DNA of 46,177 nucleotides from Clostridiaceae bacterium (GTDB lineage Bacteria; Bacillota; Clostridia; Saccharofermentanales; DTU023): NCBI GenBank assembly GCA_012519085.1, contig JAAYQX010000019.1, forward strand, positions 1 through 46,177, read 5' to 3'. The notes under the pieces were generated by a model that saw nothing but the letters and a program-made list of their open reading frames with translations, had not been told where the DNA came from and ran no database searches. This document shows positions 29,563-38,898 of this stretch, in pieces. The position numbers and the translations under genes were made by a program. Position 1 is the first letter of the stretch, and every line of letters begins with the position of its first letter.

Positions 29563-30639
29563 ATGCACAAGAAACTTTTTATTCCCGGTCCGGTTGAAGT
29601 AGCGCCGGAAGTACTGGCTAAGATGGCCACTCCGATGATCGGACATCGTTCGAAAGATGCCACGACCCTGCAGCAGAGCATCTCTGAAAAACTGCAGAAA
29701 CTGATGTTTACCGAGAACACAATCATTCTTTCGACCTCATCCGGTACCGGTCTGATGGAGGCAGCTATCCGCTGCTGCACCAGAAAGCGGGCGGCGGTCT
29801 TTTCCGTCGGCTCGTTCGGTGATCGCTGGTATGATATTGCCCGCTTCAATAATATCGAGGCCGACAAGTTTACCTCTGAGCCGGGGCAGCCGACAACACC
29901 GGAAATGGTTGAGGAAGCTCTGCAGACCGGCAAATATGATGTGGTTACAGTACAGCACAATGAGACTTCGTCCGGCATTATGAATCCGGTGCAGGCGATC
30001 GGTGAAGTGGTCAAAAAATATGATGGCGTACTGTTTCTCGTGGATGCGGTGTCTTCACTGGGCGGCGCCAAGATCGAGGTTGATGCCTGGGGCATAGATG
30101 TCTGCATAACTTCGACTCAGAAATGCCTGGGCTTGCCTCCGGGGCTCTCGCTGTGCTCTGTCTCCGAGCGTGCTTATGAGGCAGCGAAGCAAAAGGAGTT
30201 CCGCGGTTTCTATCTGGATCTGGTCAAGCTCTATGAGCAGGTAAAGAAGAATTATCAGTATCCATCAACACCATCTCTGTCCCATATGTTTGCACTCGAT
30301 TACCAGCTGGAGCGGATTGTCAATCAGGAGGGTATTGAGAATCGCTTTGCCCGCCATGCCAAGTTGGCCGATCTGCTGCGCGCCTGGGCGGAAAAGCATT
30401 TTTCGCTGTTTGCAGCGCCGGGCTGTCGTTCCAATACCGTTACCTGCATCAACAATACGATCGGCTTTGACTTTGCGGACTTGAACAAGAAGCTGGGCGA
30501 GAGAGGCTACACGATCAGCAATGGCTATGGCAAGTACAAGGATATTACTTTCCGGATTGCCACGATGGCCGAGTGTACGGAAGCCGACTTACTGGATCTA
30601 TTAGGGAATATTGAAGAAATTCTTGGATTGGAGGCCTAA
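29563..30639 (+). CDS. Class V aminotransferase (alanine-glyoxylate / serine-pyruvate / SerC-like)
   Basis: FIPGPVEVAPEVLAKMATPMIGHRSKDA; SSGTGLMEAAIR; DAVSSLGGAKIEVDAWGIDVCITSTQKCLGLPPG (PLP Lys). Confidence 0.88.
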   Translation: MHKKLFIPGPVEVAPEVLAKMATPMIGHRSKDATTLQQSISEKLQKLMFTENTIILSTSSGTGLMEAAIRCCTRKRAAVFSVGSFGDRWYDIARFNNIEADKFTSEPGQPTTPEMVEEALQTGKYDVVTVQHNETSSGIMNPVQAIGEVVKKYDGVLFLVDAVSSLGGAKIEVDAWGIDVCITSTQKCLGLPPGLSLCSVSERAYEAAKQKEFRGFYLDLVKLYEQVKKNYQYPSTPSLSHMFALDYQLERIVNQEGIENRFARHAKLADLLRAWAEKHFSLFAAPGCRSNTVTCINNTIGFDFADLNKKLGERGYTISNGYGKYKDITFRIATMAECTEADLLDLLGNIEEILGLEA

Positions 30640-31539
30640 ATGAAAACTATTCTAGCTAATGACGGGATTGATGCCTCAGCCCAAGCTGCGCTTGAGGCGG
30701 CAGGCTATGTGGTAGATACCAATAAATACGAAGATGAAGCGCTGCTGAAGCGTCTGGCCGAAGTGGACTGCGTCGTCGTCCGCAGCGCCACCAAGATGCG
30801 CGATCCGCAGATTGATGCCGGCGCAGCCGGCAATCTGAAGCTGATCATCCGCGGCGGCGTCGGCGTTGACAATATCAATGTCGCTTATGCCGAGTCACAG
30901 GGCCTGGTTGTGAGGAATACACCCAATGCCTCCACCAATGCTGTGGCGGAGATGGTGCTGGGACATATGCTGGCTGCTTGCCGTCACATCGGACAAGCTA
31001 CCCACACCATGAGAGAGGGACAGTGGCTGAAGAAGCAATTTACCGGTACGGAAATCGCCGGCAAAACACTGGGCTTGATCGGCTTTGGCCGCATTGGCCA
31101 GCGCCTGGCCGACAAAGCTCTGGCTTTGGGGATGAAGGTAATCTTCCATCGCCGGACACAGAACTTCGTTTATGAAGGTTGTACTCAAAAAAGCAAGGAA
31201 GAGGTCCTGCGCGAAGCGGATTTCCTCGCTATCTTGATTCCTACTGCCGGCGCCAAGCCCGAAGTCGGAGCCGAAGAAATGGAGCTGATGAAAGACAGTG
31301 CCTATATCATCAACTGCTCCCGCGGCGGCGTGGTTGACGAAAATGCCCTGGTCGATGCTATCGAAGCGGGTAAAATCGCCGGCGCCGGTCTGGATGTTTT
31401 TGTCACCGAGCCGGCCGACAATCAGCGCGTTTTGTCCTGTCCTAAGATTGTTCTGACGCCTCATCTGGGTGGTGCAACAGCTGAAGCCCAGGCCAGAATC
31501 GGCGATGAGATCGTCGAGATCGTAAAAGAGATTCTCTAA
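30640..31539 (+). CDS. serA: D-3-phosphoglycerate dehydrogenase-like 2-hydroxyacid dehydrogenase, short form without ACT domain
   Basis: LIIRGGVGVDNINVAYAESQGLVVRNTPNASTNAVAEMVLG; GKTLGLIGFGRIGQRLADKA; INCSRGGVVDENALVDAI; LTPHLGGATAEAQ. Confidence 0.9.
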   Translation: MKTILANDGIDASAQAALEAAGYVVDTNKYEDEALLKRLAEVDCVVVRSATKMRDPQIDAGAAGNLKLIIRGGVGVDNINVAYAESQGLVVRNTPNASTNAVAEMVLGHMLAACRHIGQATHTMREGQWLKKQFTGTEIAGKTLGLIGFGRIGQRLADKALALGMKVIFHRRTQNFVYEGCTQKSKEEVLREADFLAILIPTAGAKPEVGAEEMELMKDSAYIINCSRGGVVDENALVDAIEAGKIAGAGLDVFVTEPADNQRVLSCPKIVLTPHLGGATAEAQARIGDEIVEIVKEIL

Positions 31540-31544
31540 GAGTT

Positions 31545-31558
31545 AGCCCCCGGGGGCT
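31545..31558. other. 14-bp perfect palindrome in serA-DUF1015 spacer
   Basis: agcccccgggggct. Confidence 0.6.
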
Positions 31559-31651
31559 GTCAGTATATAAAGCAAACTGCGGCCCCGATTGGAATAGATG
31601 CTCAGGGTGAGTCTCCGGGCTCACCCGGCATATAAAAAAAGGAGCAATAAG

Positions 31652-32902
31652 ATGGCGATAGTCAGACCTTTTAAATCCTTGAGACCGGCAGCGGGAAAAG
31701 CCGCTCAGGTAGCTTCGCTGCCCTATGATGTGATGAACCGGGCCGAGGCCAAAGCGATGGCCGCAGGCAATCCCGACAGCTTCCTGCATGTGGTTCGTTC
31801 CGAAATCGGACTGCCGGATGAAGTCAGTGATTACGATCCTCAAGTCTATGCCAAGGCCAAAGCAGTACTGGAGCAGATGACAGCGGACGGCGTGCTGGTC
31901 CAAGACACCAAGCCCATGTTCTACATCTACCGCCAGATCATGAACGGCCGAGTTCAGACCGGACTCGTAGCCACGGTAGCGGTTGACGAATACCTCAGCA
32001 ATGATATCAAAAAGCACGAGCTGACGCTCGAGGTCAAAGAGCAGGACCGCATCAATCATTTTGATGCTACCGACGCCAATACGGAACCAATTTTCCTCAC
32101 TTATCGGGAAAACCGGGAGATCAGTAAGTTGCTCAACGACTTCATCAAGTTCAATAACCCGACGGCCGGTTTTACCAGCGAGGACAATATCACGCATTAT
32201 ACCTGGGCCATTGACGACGATGACCTCAATGCCAGGCTGGAGCAGCTCTTCGCCGGTATTGACGCTCTCTACATCGCTGACGGCCACCATCGCAGCGCCT
32301 CCGCTGCCAAAGTCGGTCTCAAGCGCCGTGAGCAGTTCCCCGCTGCCCCGGCAGACGCCGAGTTCAACTACTTTATGGCCGTTATCTTCCCCGATGAAGA
32401 CCTGTTCATCATGGACTACAACCGGATTGTCAAAGATCTGAACGGACTCTCGGCAGAAGATTTTACGAAAGCGCTGCAAAAGGGCTTCAGCGTCCGTAAG
32501 ATGGAGGGGAAGGAACCCCTGCGCCCGAAAGCCAAGGCTCATTTCGGCATGTATCTCGAGGGCTGCTGGTACGAGCTGGCCGCCAAGCCGGAACTTTATC
32601 AGGACAAAGATCCCTATGACAGGCTGGATGTTTCGATTCTGCAGCAAAATGTGCTGTCGCCATTGCTGGCGATCGATGATCCCCGCACCAGTAAGCGCAT
32701 AGACTTTGTCGGCGGCATCAGAGGCCTGCAGGAACTGGCCGACCGTGTGGATGCCGTAGGAGGCGTAGCCTTCTCCATGTATCCGACCACCATGGCCGAA
32801 TTGCTGGAAATTGCCGATGCCGAGATGACAATGCCGCCTAAATCAACCTGGTTTGAGCCCAAGCTGCGTTCCGGACTGTTTATCCATCTGCTGTCCGATT
32901 AG
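31652..32902 (+). CDS. DUF1015-family protein
   Basis: MAIVRPFKSLRPAAGKAAQVASLPYDVMNRAEA...; IADGHHRSASA; RBS aaaaggag before ATG 31652. Confidence 0.9.
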   Translation: MAIVRPFKSLRPAAGKAAQVASLPYDVMNRAEAKAMAAGNPDSFLHVVRSEIGLPDEVSDYDPQVYAKAKAVLEQMTADGVLVQDTKPMFYIYRQIMNGRVQTGLVATVAVDEYLSNDIKKHELTLEVKEQDRINHFDATDANTEPIFLTYRENREISKLLNDFIKFNNPTAGFTSEDNITHYTWAIDDDDLNARLEQLFAGIDALYIADGHHRSASAAKVGLKRREQFPAAPADAEFNYFMAVIFPDEDLFIMDYNRIVKDLNGLSAEDFTKALQKGFSVRKMEGKEPLRPKAKAHFGMYLEGCWYELAAKPELYQDKDPYDRLDVSILQQNVLSPLLAIDDPRTSKRIDFVGGIRGLQELADRVDAVGGVAFSMYPTTMAELLEIADAEMTMPPKSTWFEPKLRSGLFIHLLSD

Positions 32903-32914
32903 CAACAATCAGGA

Positions 32915-32945
32915 AGAGCCGTACGAGACAGTACGGCTCTTTTTA
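32915..32945 (+). terminator. Intrinsic terminator
   Basis: agagccgtac / gtacggctct 10-bp stem, GAGACA loop, TTTTT. Confidence 0.9.
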
Positions 32946-33047
32946 ACGGACCTATGTTCACACGTGGTTTATAAGATCAATAAAAATGCCGCCGGGGTAC
33001 TATTATGGATTACCTGGGTTATGATACTTGATTTATGATTCCTTTTG

Positions 33048-33968
33048 TCACTCAGAGAGTTTGATATCCAGTTCGTTCAGGAAATCTTGGCAGAAGTTTA
33101 TGAAATATACTTGCGAAGGACGGAAGTAGCTATTTCGAACAAAAACCAGATTATAAGAATGCCGTTCATAAAAATCATTAATGATGATCTTTTTCAGATA
33201 TCCGCTTCTTAGCTCTTTTAAAACAGCGCTTGTATAGTGAAAAGCAATACCCACATTATGGTGCACTAATTGTTTAACGATTGCCAGCCCATTAGTTATT
33301 TCTATCCTATGGGGGAAAGAAAATGCCGATATGCCATTTTCCTGGAATATAATATCAAGACGCATTCGTGAAGGCGTATTTTCCACCCCCAGGATCAATG
33401 TATTATCATACAGATCATCAATGCTAACGGTTTTATCTGCCAAGGGATGGTCGGGTGAACATACACAGACAGTTGTGCCGCTGCATAAGGTGCGGTATTC
33501 AAATTCTGATTTGGAAAAGGATTCATCGATAATTAAAAAATCCAGATCGCCTTTTTCCAACATGCGGGAAAGAGTTGATGAATTTTCAATAATAACTGCA
33601 ATATTGATCTCAGGGTTTTTCTTGATAAAAGCAACCAGCAGGTCATAGAAGAAAGATTCTCCTGTTGCAAGTTCCGCACCGACCCGCAGCTCTCTGACAT
33701 CTGAAGAAACACATGAAAGTTGTGAGCGCATACGCTCAGAGTCAAGGTTAATAGAATTAGCGAACTGAAAAAGATAAATCCCGGCAGCAGTTAAATTAAA
33801 TTTCCGTCCTTCATAATAATATAGAGAGACGTTGTACTCTTTCTCCAGAGCCTTAATTTGTTGAGAAACAGCAGGCTGTGTGATGTGCAGTTGCTCTGCA
33901 GTTTTTGAAAAATTTTTTGTTTGGCAGAGACTCAGAAAAGTGAGTAGTTTATTATCCAGCATAGTCAT
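33048..33968 (-). CDS. LysR-family transcriptional regulator
   Basis: LLTFLSLCQTKNFSKTAEQLHITQPAVSQQIKALEKEYNVSLYYYEGRKFNLTAAG HTH; LysR substrate domain. Confidence 0.93.
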   Translation of the reverse strand: MTMLDNKLLTFLSLCQTKNFSKTAEQLHITQPAVSQQIKALEKEYNVSLYYYEGRKFNLTAAGIYLFQFANSINLDSERMRSQLSCVSSDVRELRVGAELATGESFFYDLLVAFIKKNPEINIAVIIENSSTLSRMLEKGDLDFLIIDESFSKSEFEYRTLCSGTTVCVCSPDHPLADKTVSIDDLYDNTLILGVENTPSRMRLDIIFQENGISAFSFPHRIEITNGLAIVKQLVHHNVGIAFHYTSAVLKELRSGYLKKIIINDFYERHSYNLVFVRNSYFRPSQVYFINFCQDFLNELDIKLSE

Positions 33969-33997
33969 CCTCTCTATCTATAAGTAAGTATTATTGA

Positions 33998-34045
33998 ATG
34001 ATAATTAATTATTATTATCATGGTATAGGATGAAAATGATATAAT
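33998..34045 (+). promoter_or_regulatory. Putative LysR operator overlapping an activator-dependent promoter for the peptide locus
   Basis: Inverted repeat atgataat-N8-attatcat (33998-34021) adjacent to TATAAT (34040-34045) lacking a good -35. Confidence 0.4.
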
Positions 34046-34161
34046 CAAGAAACTATCTATTCAATATATGTATTTCTTAGTCGATCCGGTTGGCGCAATT
34101 ATATTTATTGGCAGGTTCTGTCGTAATGTAAATAAGTTTTCATTATAAAAGGAGGTATTAT

Positions 34162-35826
34162 ATGAAGAAGAAAGTAGCTTTGTTTCTCTGTCTTGCCATG
34201 TTATTGACATTACTGGTCGCCTGTGGCGGAAAGCCTAGTGAGCAGACATCAGGAGAAATCAAAGAAACATCAGGGGAGGGTGATGCAGCAGCTGATGATA
34301 GTGGCAGCATGATTCGCTATACGCTAACTGCAATGCCGAAGATTGACCCCGGTGTTGGATCTGACTTTGGTTCGGCGAGTTTGATCATTAATCTGTATGA
34401 TCCTTTGCTGATGCCAACTAAAGAAGGTGGAGTAGAACCTTGGATTGCTACGGAGTGGAGTGTTTCAGATGATGGTCTGGTCTGGACATTCAAGATTCGC
34501 GATGATGTGAAATTCCAAAGCGGCAATCCTTTAACCGCCAAGGATGTGGCCTATACCATGAACCGTATGCTGACACTGGGTGAAGGCTTTGGCTATCTAT
34601 TTACTTCTACTGTCGAAGAAGCGGTAGCTGTTGACGACACCACGGTTGAATTCAGATGCAAGACCCGTAACGGTACCCTTTCTGCCGCTTTGGTACGTCT
34701 CTATATTCTCGACAGTGCCGTGGTAGAGAGCAAATACGGCGAAGGTACATACGGCGAACAGGGCGACTACGGCAAAGCCTACCTGTTAGAGAATTCTGCC
34801 GGCAGCGGACCCTATAAAGTTAAAGAATATGTAGCCAACTCACATATTCTGTGCGAGCAGAATCCTGATTACTGGGCTGGTTTTGATCCGGCTAATCCCA
34901 AAGAGTTCAAGGCATATAGTTCTAATGAATCAGTTACAGTCAAGACTATGATGCAAAGAAAAGAACTGGAGATCGTAGACTCCTATCAGAGTGCGGAGAC
35001 AAATGAAGCGCTTGACGCTATGGAAGGTGTTGATATCATGAACACTCAAGGTGGCAATATCATCTTCCTGATACTCAACAATTCCAAACCGCCGCTGGAT
35101 GATCCTCATGTCAGAAAGGCACTGGCCTATATGATGGATTACGATGTCGTCTGCAATGATATTTTCCCGAATTCGGTTCAGGCGGACAGTATTATCTCCA
35201 ACACTTTGCGCGGACACAAAAAGATGTATGATTTCTCCTTCGATCTTGAGAAGGCAAAAGAGGAGATTTCCCTTTCCAAGTACAAAGACAATATTGCCGA
35301 TTATCCGATTGAAGTATGCTGGATAGCGGAAACACCTGACCGCGAAAAGCTGGCCTTGTTGATCCAGGCTGTTGCTGCTGAAGTGGGTGCTAATGTCAAA
35401 GTAGTAAAAACTCCCTGGGCCAAAGTGGTTGAAAATGCCTCTTCTCCGGATACTACACCCCATGTTACGACTACGGTCTTTACCGGTGACTACTCGGAGG
35501 CAGGCTCAGTATTGATGTCAGCGATCCGTTCCAAAGAAGTCGGTACCTGGCAGAATTGCAGCTGGATCAATGATCCGGAATTGGATGCCATGATTGACGA
35601 GTCGATAACCATTATCGATGATGCCGAGCGTATTGCCAAATACGAGGAGATCCAAGACTATTTGTCCGACAAATGCGTGCTGATTCCTCTGGCAGAGCTG
35701 ATTGAGCCGATCGCTTATCAGTCGTCTTATGTGGTATGGGAAGGCGGTAATCCCGAGAATCAGATACCGGTAATGGGATACGTGCTCTATATGCGCGATA
35801 TCAAGATTTACCCTGAAAAGAAGTAA
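34162..35826 (+). CDS. Peptide ABC transporter substrate-binding lipoprotein
   Basis: Lipobox LLVAC; WTFKIRDDVKFQSGNPLTAKDVAYTMNRML; GSGPYKVKEYVANSHILCEQNPDYW. Confidence 0.92.
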   Translation: MKKKVALFLCLAMLLTLLVACGGKPSEQTSGEIKETSGEGDAAADDSGSMIRYTLTAMPKIDPGVGSDFGSASLIINLYDPLLMPTKEGGVEPWIATEWSVSDDGLVWTFKIRDDVKFQSGNPLTAKDVAYTMNRMLTLGEGFGYLFTSTVEEAVAVDDTTVEFRCKTRNGTLSAALVRLYILDSAVVESKYGEGTYGEQGDYGKAYLLENSAGSGPYKVKEYVANSHILCEQNPDYWAGFDPANPKEFKAYSSNESVTVKTMMQRKELEIVDSYQSAETNEALDAMEGVDIMNTQGGNIIFLILNNSKPPLDDPHVRKALAYMMDYDVVCNDIFPNSVQADSIISNTLRGHKKMYDFSFDLEKAKEEISLSKYKDNIADYPIEVCWIAETPDREKLALLIQAVAAEVGANVKVVKTPWAKVVENASSPDTTPHVTTTVFTGDYSEAGSVLMSAIRSKEVGTWQNCSWINDPELDAMIDESITIIDDAERIAKYEEIQDYLSDKCVLIPLAELIEPIAYQSSYVVWEGGNPENQIPVMGYVLYMRDIKIYPEKK

Positions 35827-35864
35827 TCCGGCAACGGTTTGGAACTTTAGAAAAATGTAAAAAT

Positions 35865-35912
35865 GTTTGTCGCCTCACAGTGTCTCTTGTGAGGTGACAA
35901 ACTAAATTTTTA
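35865..35912 (+). terminator. Intercistronic terminator/attenuator between SBP and permease
   Basis: gtttgtcgcctcaca / tgtgaggtgacaaac 15-bp stem (one G.U) followed by taaattttt. Confidence 0.75.
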
Positions 35913-36003
35913 AGCACAAAGAAAATCCAAACAATGGGAATATGAGAAACATTAAGTTTCTCTTATTCTCCAGATATTGGAATACCAAAAAGGAGTATAT
36001 CAG

Positions 36004-37026
36004 ATGTTACTTTTTAAAAGCATTATGAAACGTCTGGCGAGCTCCATTGTGGTGCTACTTGGTCTGACCATAGTTATTTTTGCCTTGATGAAAGCGGTTC
36101 CCGGTGATCCTGCTCGTCTGGCCCTAGGACCAAATGCTCCGGAAGAAGTTCTTGAGCATTATCGTGAAGTTAATCACCTGAATGAACCCATACCAGTGCA
36201 GTATTTCTATTGGCTGTCCAATGCCGTTCAAGGAGACTTCGGCACATCGTCCTATACACAGAGGGCTGTGAGCCAGGACATCAAAGACTTTGCACCTGCC
36301 ACAATTGAGTTAGTAATATGGGCGGGGATTCCCCCTTTATTTGTAGCATTGTTTTTGGGTGTAATTAGTGCCCAACATAAGAATAAATGGCCTGATTATT
36401 TAACACGTTTTTTAGGCTATATTTTTGTAGCTACACCCACATTTGTTTTTGCTGTGTTATTTATTTTGATCTTTGGCTATTGGTTGCCGGTGATGCCAAC
36501 GATAGGAGGAAGATTAAGCCCGCAATTTACGATTGCTCCCGTTACAGGGATGTACATTGTGGACGCTCTGATCGGCGGTCAGCCGGCTGCTGCCTGGGAT
36601 GCTTTCCTGCATCTGCTTTTCCCGGCTTTAGCTCTTTCCTTGGGTAAGACTATGCAGGAGGCGCGCATAACCAGAGCCAGCATGTTGCAAAATGCAGATA
36701 AAGACTATATCACCATGGTCACGTCGCAAGGTGTGCCTAAGAAAATCGTCAATCGCAGATTTCTCTTGAAACCTTCTGTAATTCCTACTGTTACAGTCAT
36801 GGGCATGGATTTTGCTTCTTTATTTGGCAATGCCTTTCTGGTGGAGAGAATTTTTAACTGGCCTGGATTATCCAGCTATGGCATGAATGCAATACTGAAT
36901 AAAGATTCTAATGCCGTTGTTGCTGTCGTCCTCATCATTGGGTTGGCTTTCGTGGGAACAAGTATAGTTGTAGATATTGTTGCTATGATCCTAGACCCAA
37001 GAATGCGTCAGGCACGAACGAGATAG
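36004..37026 (+). CDS. Peptide ABC transporter permease (DppB family)
   Basis: VPGDPARLALGPNAPEEVLEHYREVNHLNEPIPVQYFYWL; EARITRASMLQNADKDYITMVTSQGVPKK. Confidence 0.92.
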   Translation: MLLFKSIMKRLASSIVVLLGLTIVIFALMKAVPGDPARLALGPNAPEEVLEHYREVNHLNEPIPVQYFYWLSNAVQGDFGTSSYTQRAVSQDIKDFAPATIELVIWAGIPPLFVALFLGVISAQHKNKWPDYLTRFLGYIFVATPTFVFAVLFILIFGYWLPVMPTIGGRLSPQFTIAPVTGMYIVDALIGGQPAAAWDAFLHLLFPALALSLGKTMQEARITRASMLQNADKDYITMVTSQGVPKKIVNRRFLLKPSVIPTVTVMGMDFASLFGNAFLVERIFNWPGLSSYGMNAILNKDSNAVVAVVLIIGLAFVGTSIVVDIVAMILDPRMRQARTR

Positions 37027-37036
37027 GAGGCAATCA

Positions 37037-37900
37037 ATGACACCGGAGCGAAAAGAATCAATAGTAAGAAATTGGTATAAATTTTCTGCGGGCGGAGCAT
37101 CAGTTGTAGGTCTGATAATTGTTATTGTAATAATTATTTTGGCCATATTTGCTCCCATCATTGCTCCTTATCCGGAAGATGCAGGAGCTGTAGTTAAGTT
37201 TTCGGAGAGCAAGCTGCCGCCAAGTTCCAAGCATCTTATGGGGACAGATACCATGGGGCGCGATGTGTTCTCCCGCTTGTTATTCAGCCTCAAAGGCACC
37301 CTGTTGATGGGTGTATTGGTGCTGGCGATCTCAGTACCGATCGGGTTTATTGTCGGTGTTTTAGCCGGCTATTACCGCGACACTTGGATCGAAACTGTTC
37401 TAATGAGAATTGTAGATATTTTCCTATCTGTACCAGCCCTGGTACTGGCCTTGGCCATAGCATCCATTATGGAACCGAATCTACGAAATTCGATGATTGC
37501 CATTACCATCATGTGGTGGCCATGGTATGCCAGATTAACTTTCGGCGTAGTGTCTTCGCTGAGGACTGAAAATTATATTACCTATGCGGAGCTGACCGGA
37601 GCAGGCTTGGGTCATATCATCGTCAAGGAATTCTTGCCCAATACTATCGACCAGATACTCACTAAAATGACACTGGATATTGGTTATGTCATTATCATGG
37701 GCGCTACACTCAGTTTTGCCGGATTAGGCGAGCAGCCTCCGATCCCGGCTCTGGGCAATATGATCAATGACGGAGTTAAGTTTTTGCCCGATATGTGGTG
37801 GCTGACGATCTTCCCGGCAGTAACCATCATCCTGATTGTGCTGGGCTTCAATCTGGTCGGTGATGGCGTTGGGAATATATTTAATGTGGAGGGGAACTGA
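37037..37900 (+). CDS. Peptide ABC transporter permease (DppC family)
   Basis: HLMGTDTMGRDVFSRLLFSLKGTLLMG; ELTGAGLGHIIVKEFLPNTIDQIL. Confidence 0.92.
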   Translation: MTPERKESIVRNWYKFSAGGASVVGLIIVIVIIILAIFAPIIAPYPEDAGAVVKFSESKLPPSSKHLMGTDTMGRDVFSRLLFSLKGTLLMGVLVLAISVPIGFIVGVLAGYYRDTWIETVLMRIVDIFLSVPALVLALAIASIMEPNLRNSMIAITIMWWPWYARLTFGVVSSLRTENYITYAELTGAGLGHIIVKEFLPNTIDQILTKMTLDIGYVIIMGATLSFAGLGEQPPIPALGNMINDGVKFLPDMWWLTIFPAVTIILIVLGFNLVGDGVGNIFNVEGN

Positions 37901-38898
37901 TGGAAACCAATAATAATATTTTGGAGATCAAAGATCTATCCGTATCCTACACAGTCGCCAATGTAGTTACCCACGTGCTGGAAAAGGTCAATCTGACTGT
38001 CCCTAAAGGCAAGAGTGTAGGGCTGGTTGGTGAATCGGGCTGCGGCAAGACTACAACCATGAGAGCCATCTTAGGTGTCTTGCCCAGTAATGCCAATATC
38101 GAAAGTGGCGAGATCCTTTTTAACGGCACAGATGTACTAAAGATGCCATATAATCAGTTGCAGGAATTTCGCCAGACGGGTGCGGGACTTATTTTTCAGG
38201 ATCCGTCCAGTGCGCTGAACCCGGTGATTTCGATCAAGAAGCAATTTCTGACCAGTCTGAAGTATGCTCATAAGGATAAGAATTATTCTTCCGCACAACT
38301 CTATGACAAAGCAATTGAGGCCTTAAACGCAGTCTCTCTGGCTGATCCCAAACGCATCATGAATAGCTTTCCTTTTCAGCTTTCAGGCGGTATGAGGCAG
38401 AGAGTCTGTATTGCCATGACTTTGGCGGGAGAAAAAGAATTATTACTTGCGGATGAGCCCGGAACTGCCTTGGACGTCACGATTCAGGATCAGATTCTGA
38501 GACTAATAAAAAATCTGGTGGAAACGCTTGATTTGTCAGTCATAATGGTTACTCACTCCCTTGGCGTTATCCGCCAAGTTACAACTGAGGTCAATGTTAT
38601 GTATGCGGGCTCTATTGTGGAAGGCGGAGATACCCATCAGGTTTTTGAGCATCCCAGTCATCCTTACACAATAGCTCTGATGGATTGTCTGCCCAAGTTG
38701 ACGGGAACCGGAATTTCGGAAGGAATACCGGGACGTATTCCGGATTATGATCATCCGCCTGCCGGTTGCCGTTTTTATCCTCGTTGCACCTATGCGCTTG
38801 ATCGGTGCAAGTCCGAGGTTCCGGGCAAAACCATTGTGGAAGACGATCATTGGGTAGCCTGTTTTGCAGCAGAGGAGGGAAAAGTATGTCCGAAGTAA
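37900..38898 (+). CDS. Peptide ABC transporter ATP-binding protein (DppD family)
   Basis: GESGCGKTTTMRAI; LSGGMRQRVCIAMTLAGEKELLLADEPGTALD; GCRFYPRCTYALDRC. Confidence 0.93.
   Translation: METNNNILEIKDLSVSYTVANVVTHVLEKVNLTVPKGKSVGLVGESGCGKTTTMRAILGVLPSNANIESGEILFNGTDVLKMPYNQLQEFRQTGAGLIFQDPSSALNPVISIKKQFLTSLKYAHKDKNYSSAQLYDKAIEALNAVSLADPKRIMNSFPFQLSGGMRQRVCIAMTLAGEKELLLADEPGTALDVTIQDQILRLIKNLVETLDLSVIMVTHSLGVIRQVTTEVNVMYAGSIVEGGDTHQVFEHPSHPYTIALMDCLPKLTGTGISEGIPGRIPDYDHPPAGCRFYPRCTYALDRCKSEVPGKTIVEDDHWVACFAAEEGKVCPK

Noticed and set aside
31442-32647. 401-aa minus-strand ORF
   Set aside because: Shadow ORF antisense to DUF1015 and the serA end; no recognisable domain.
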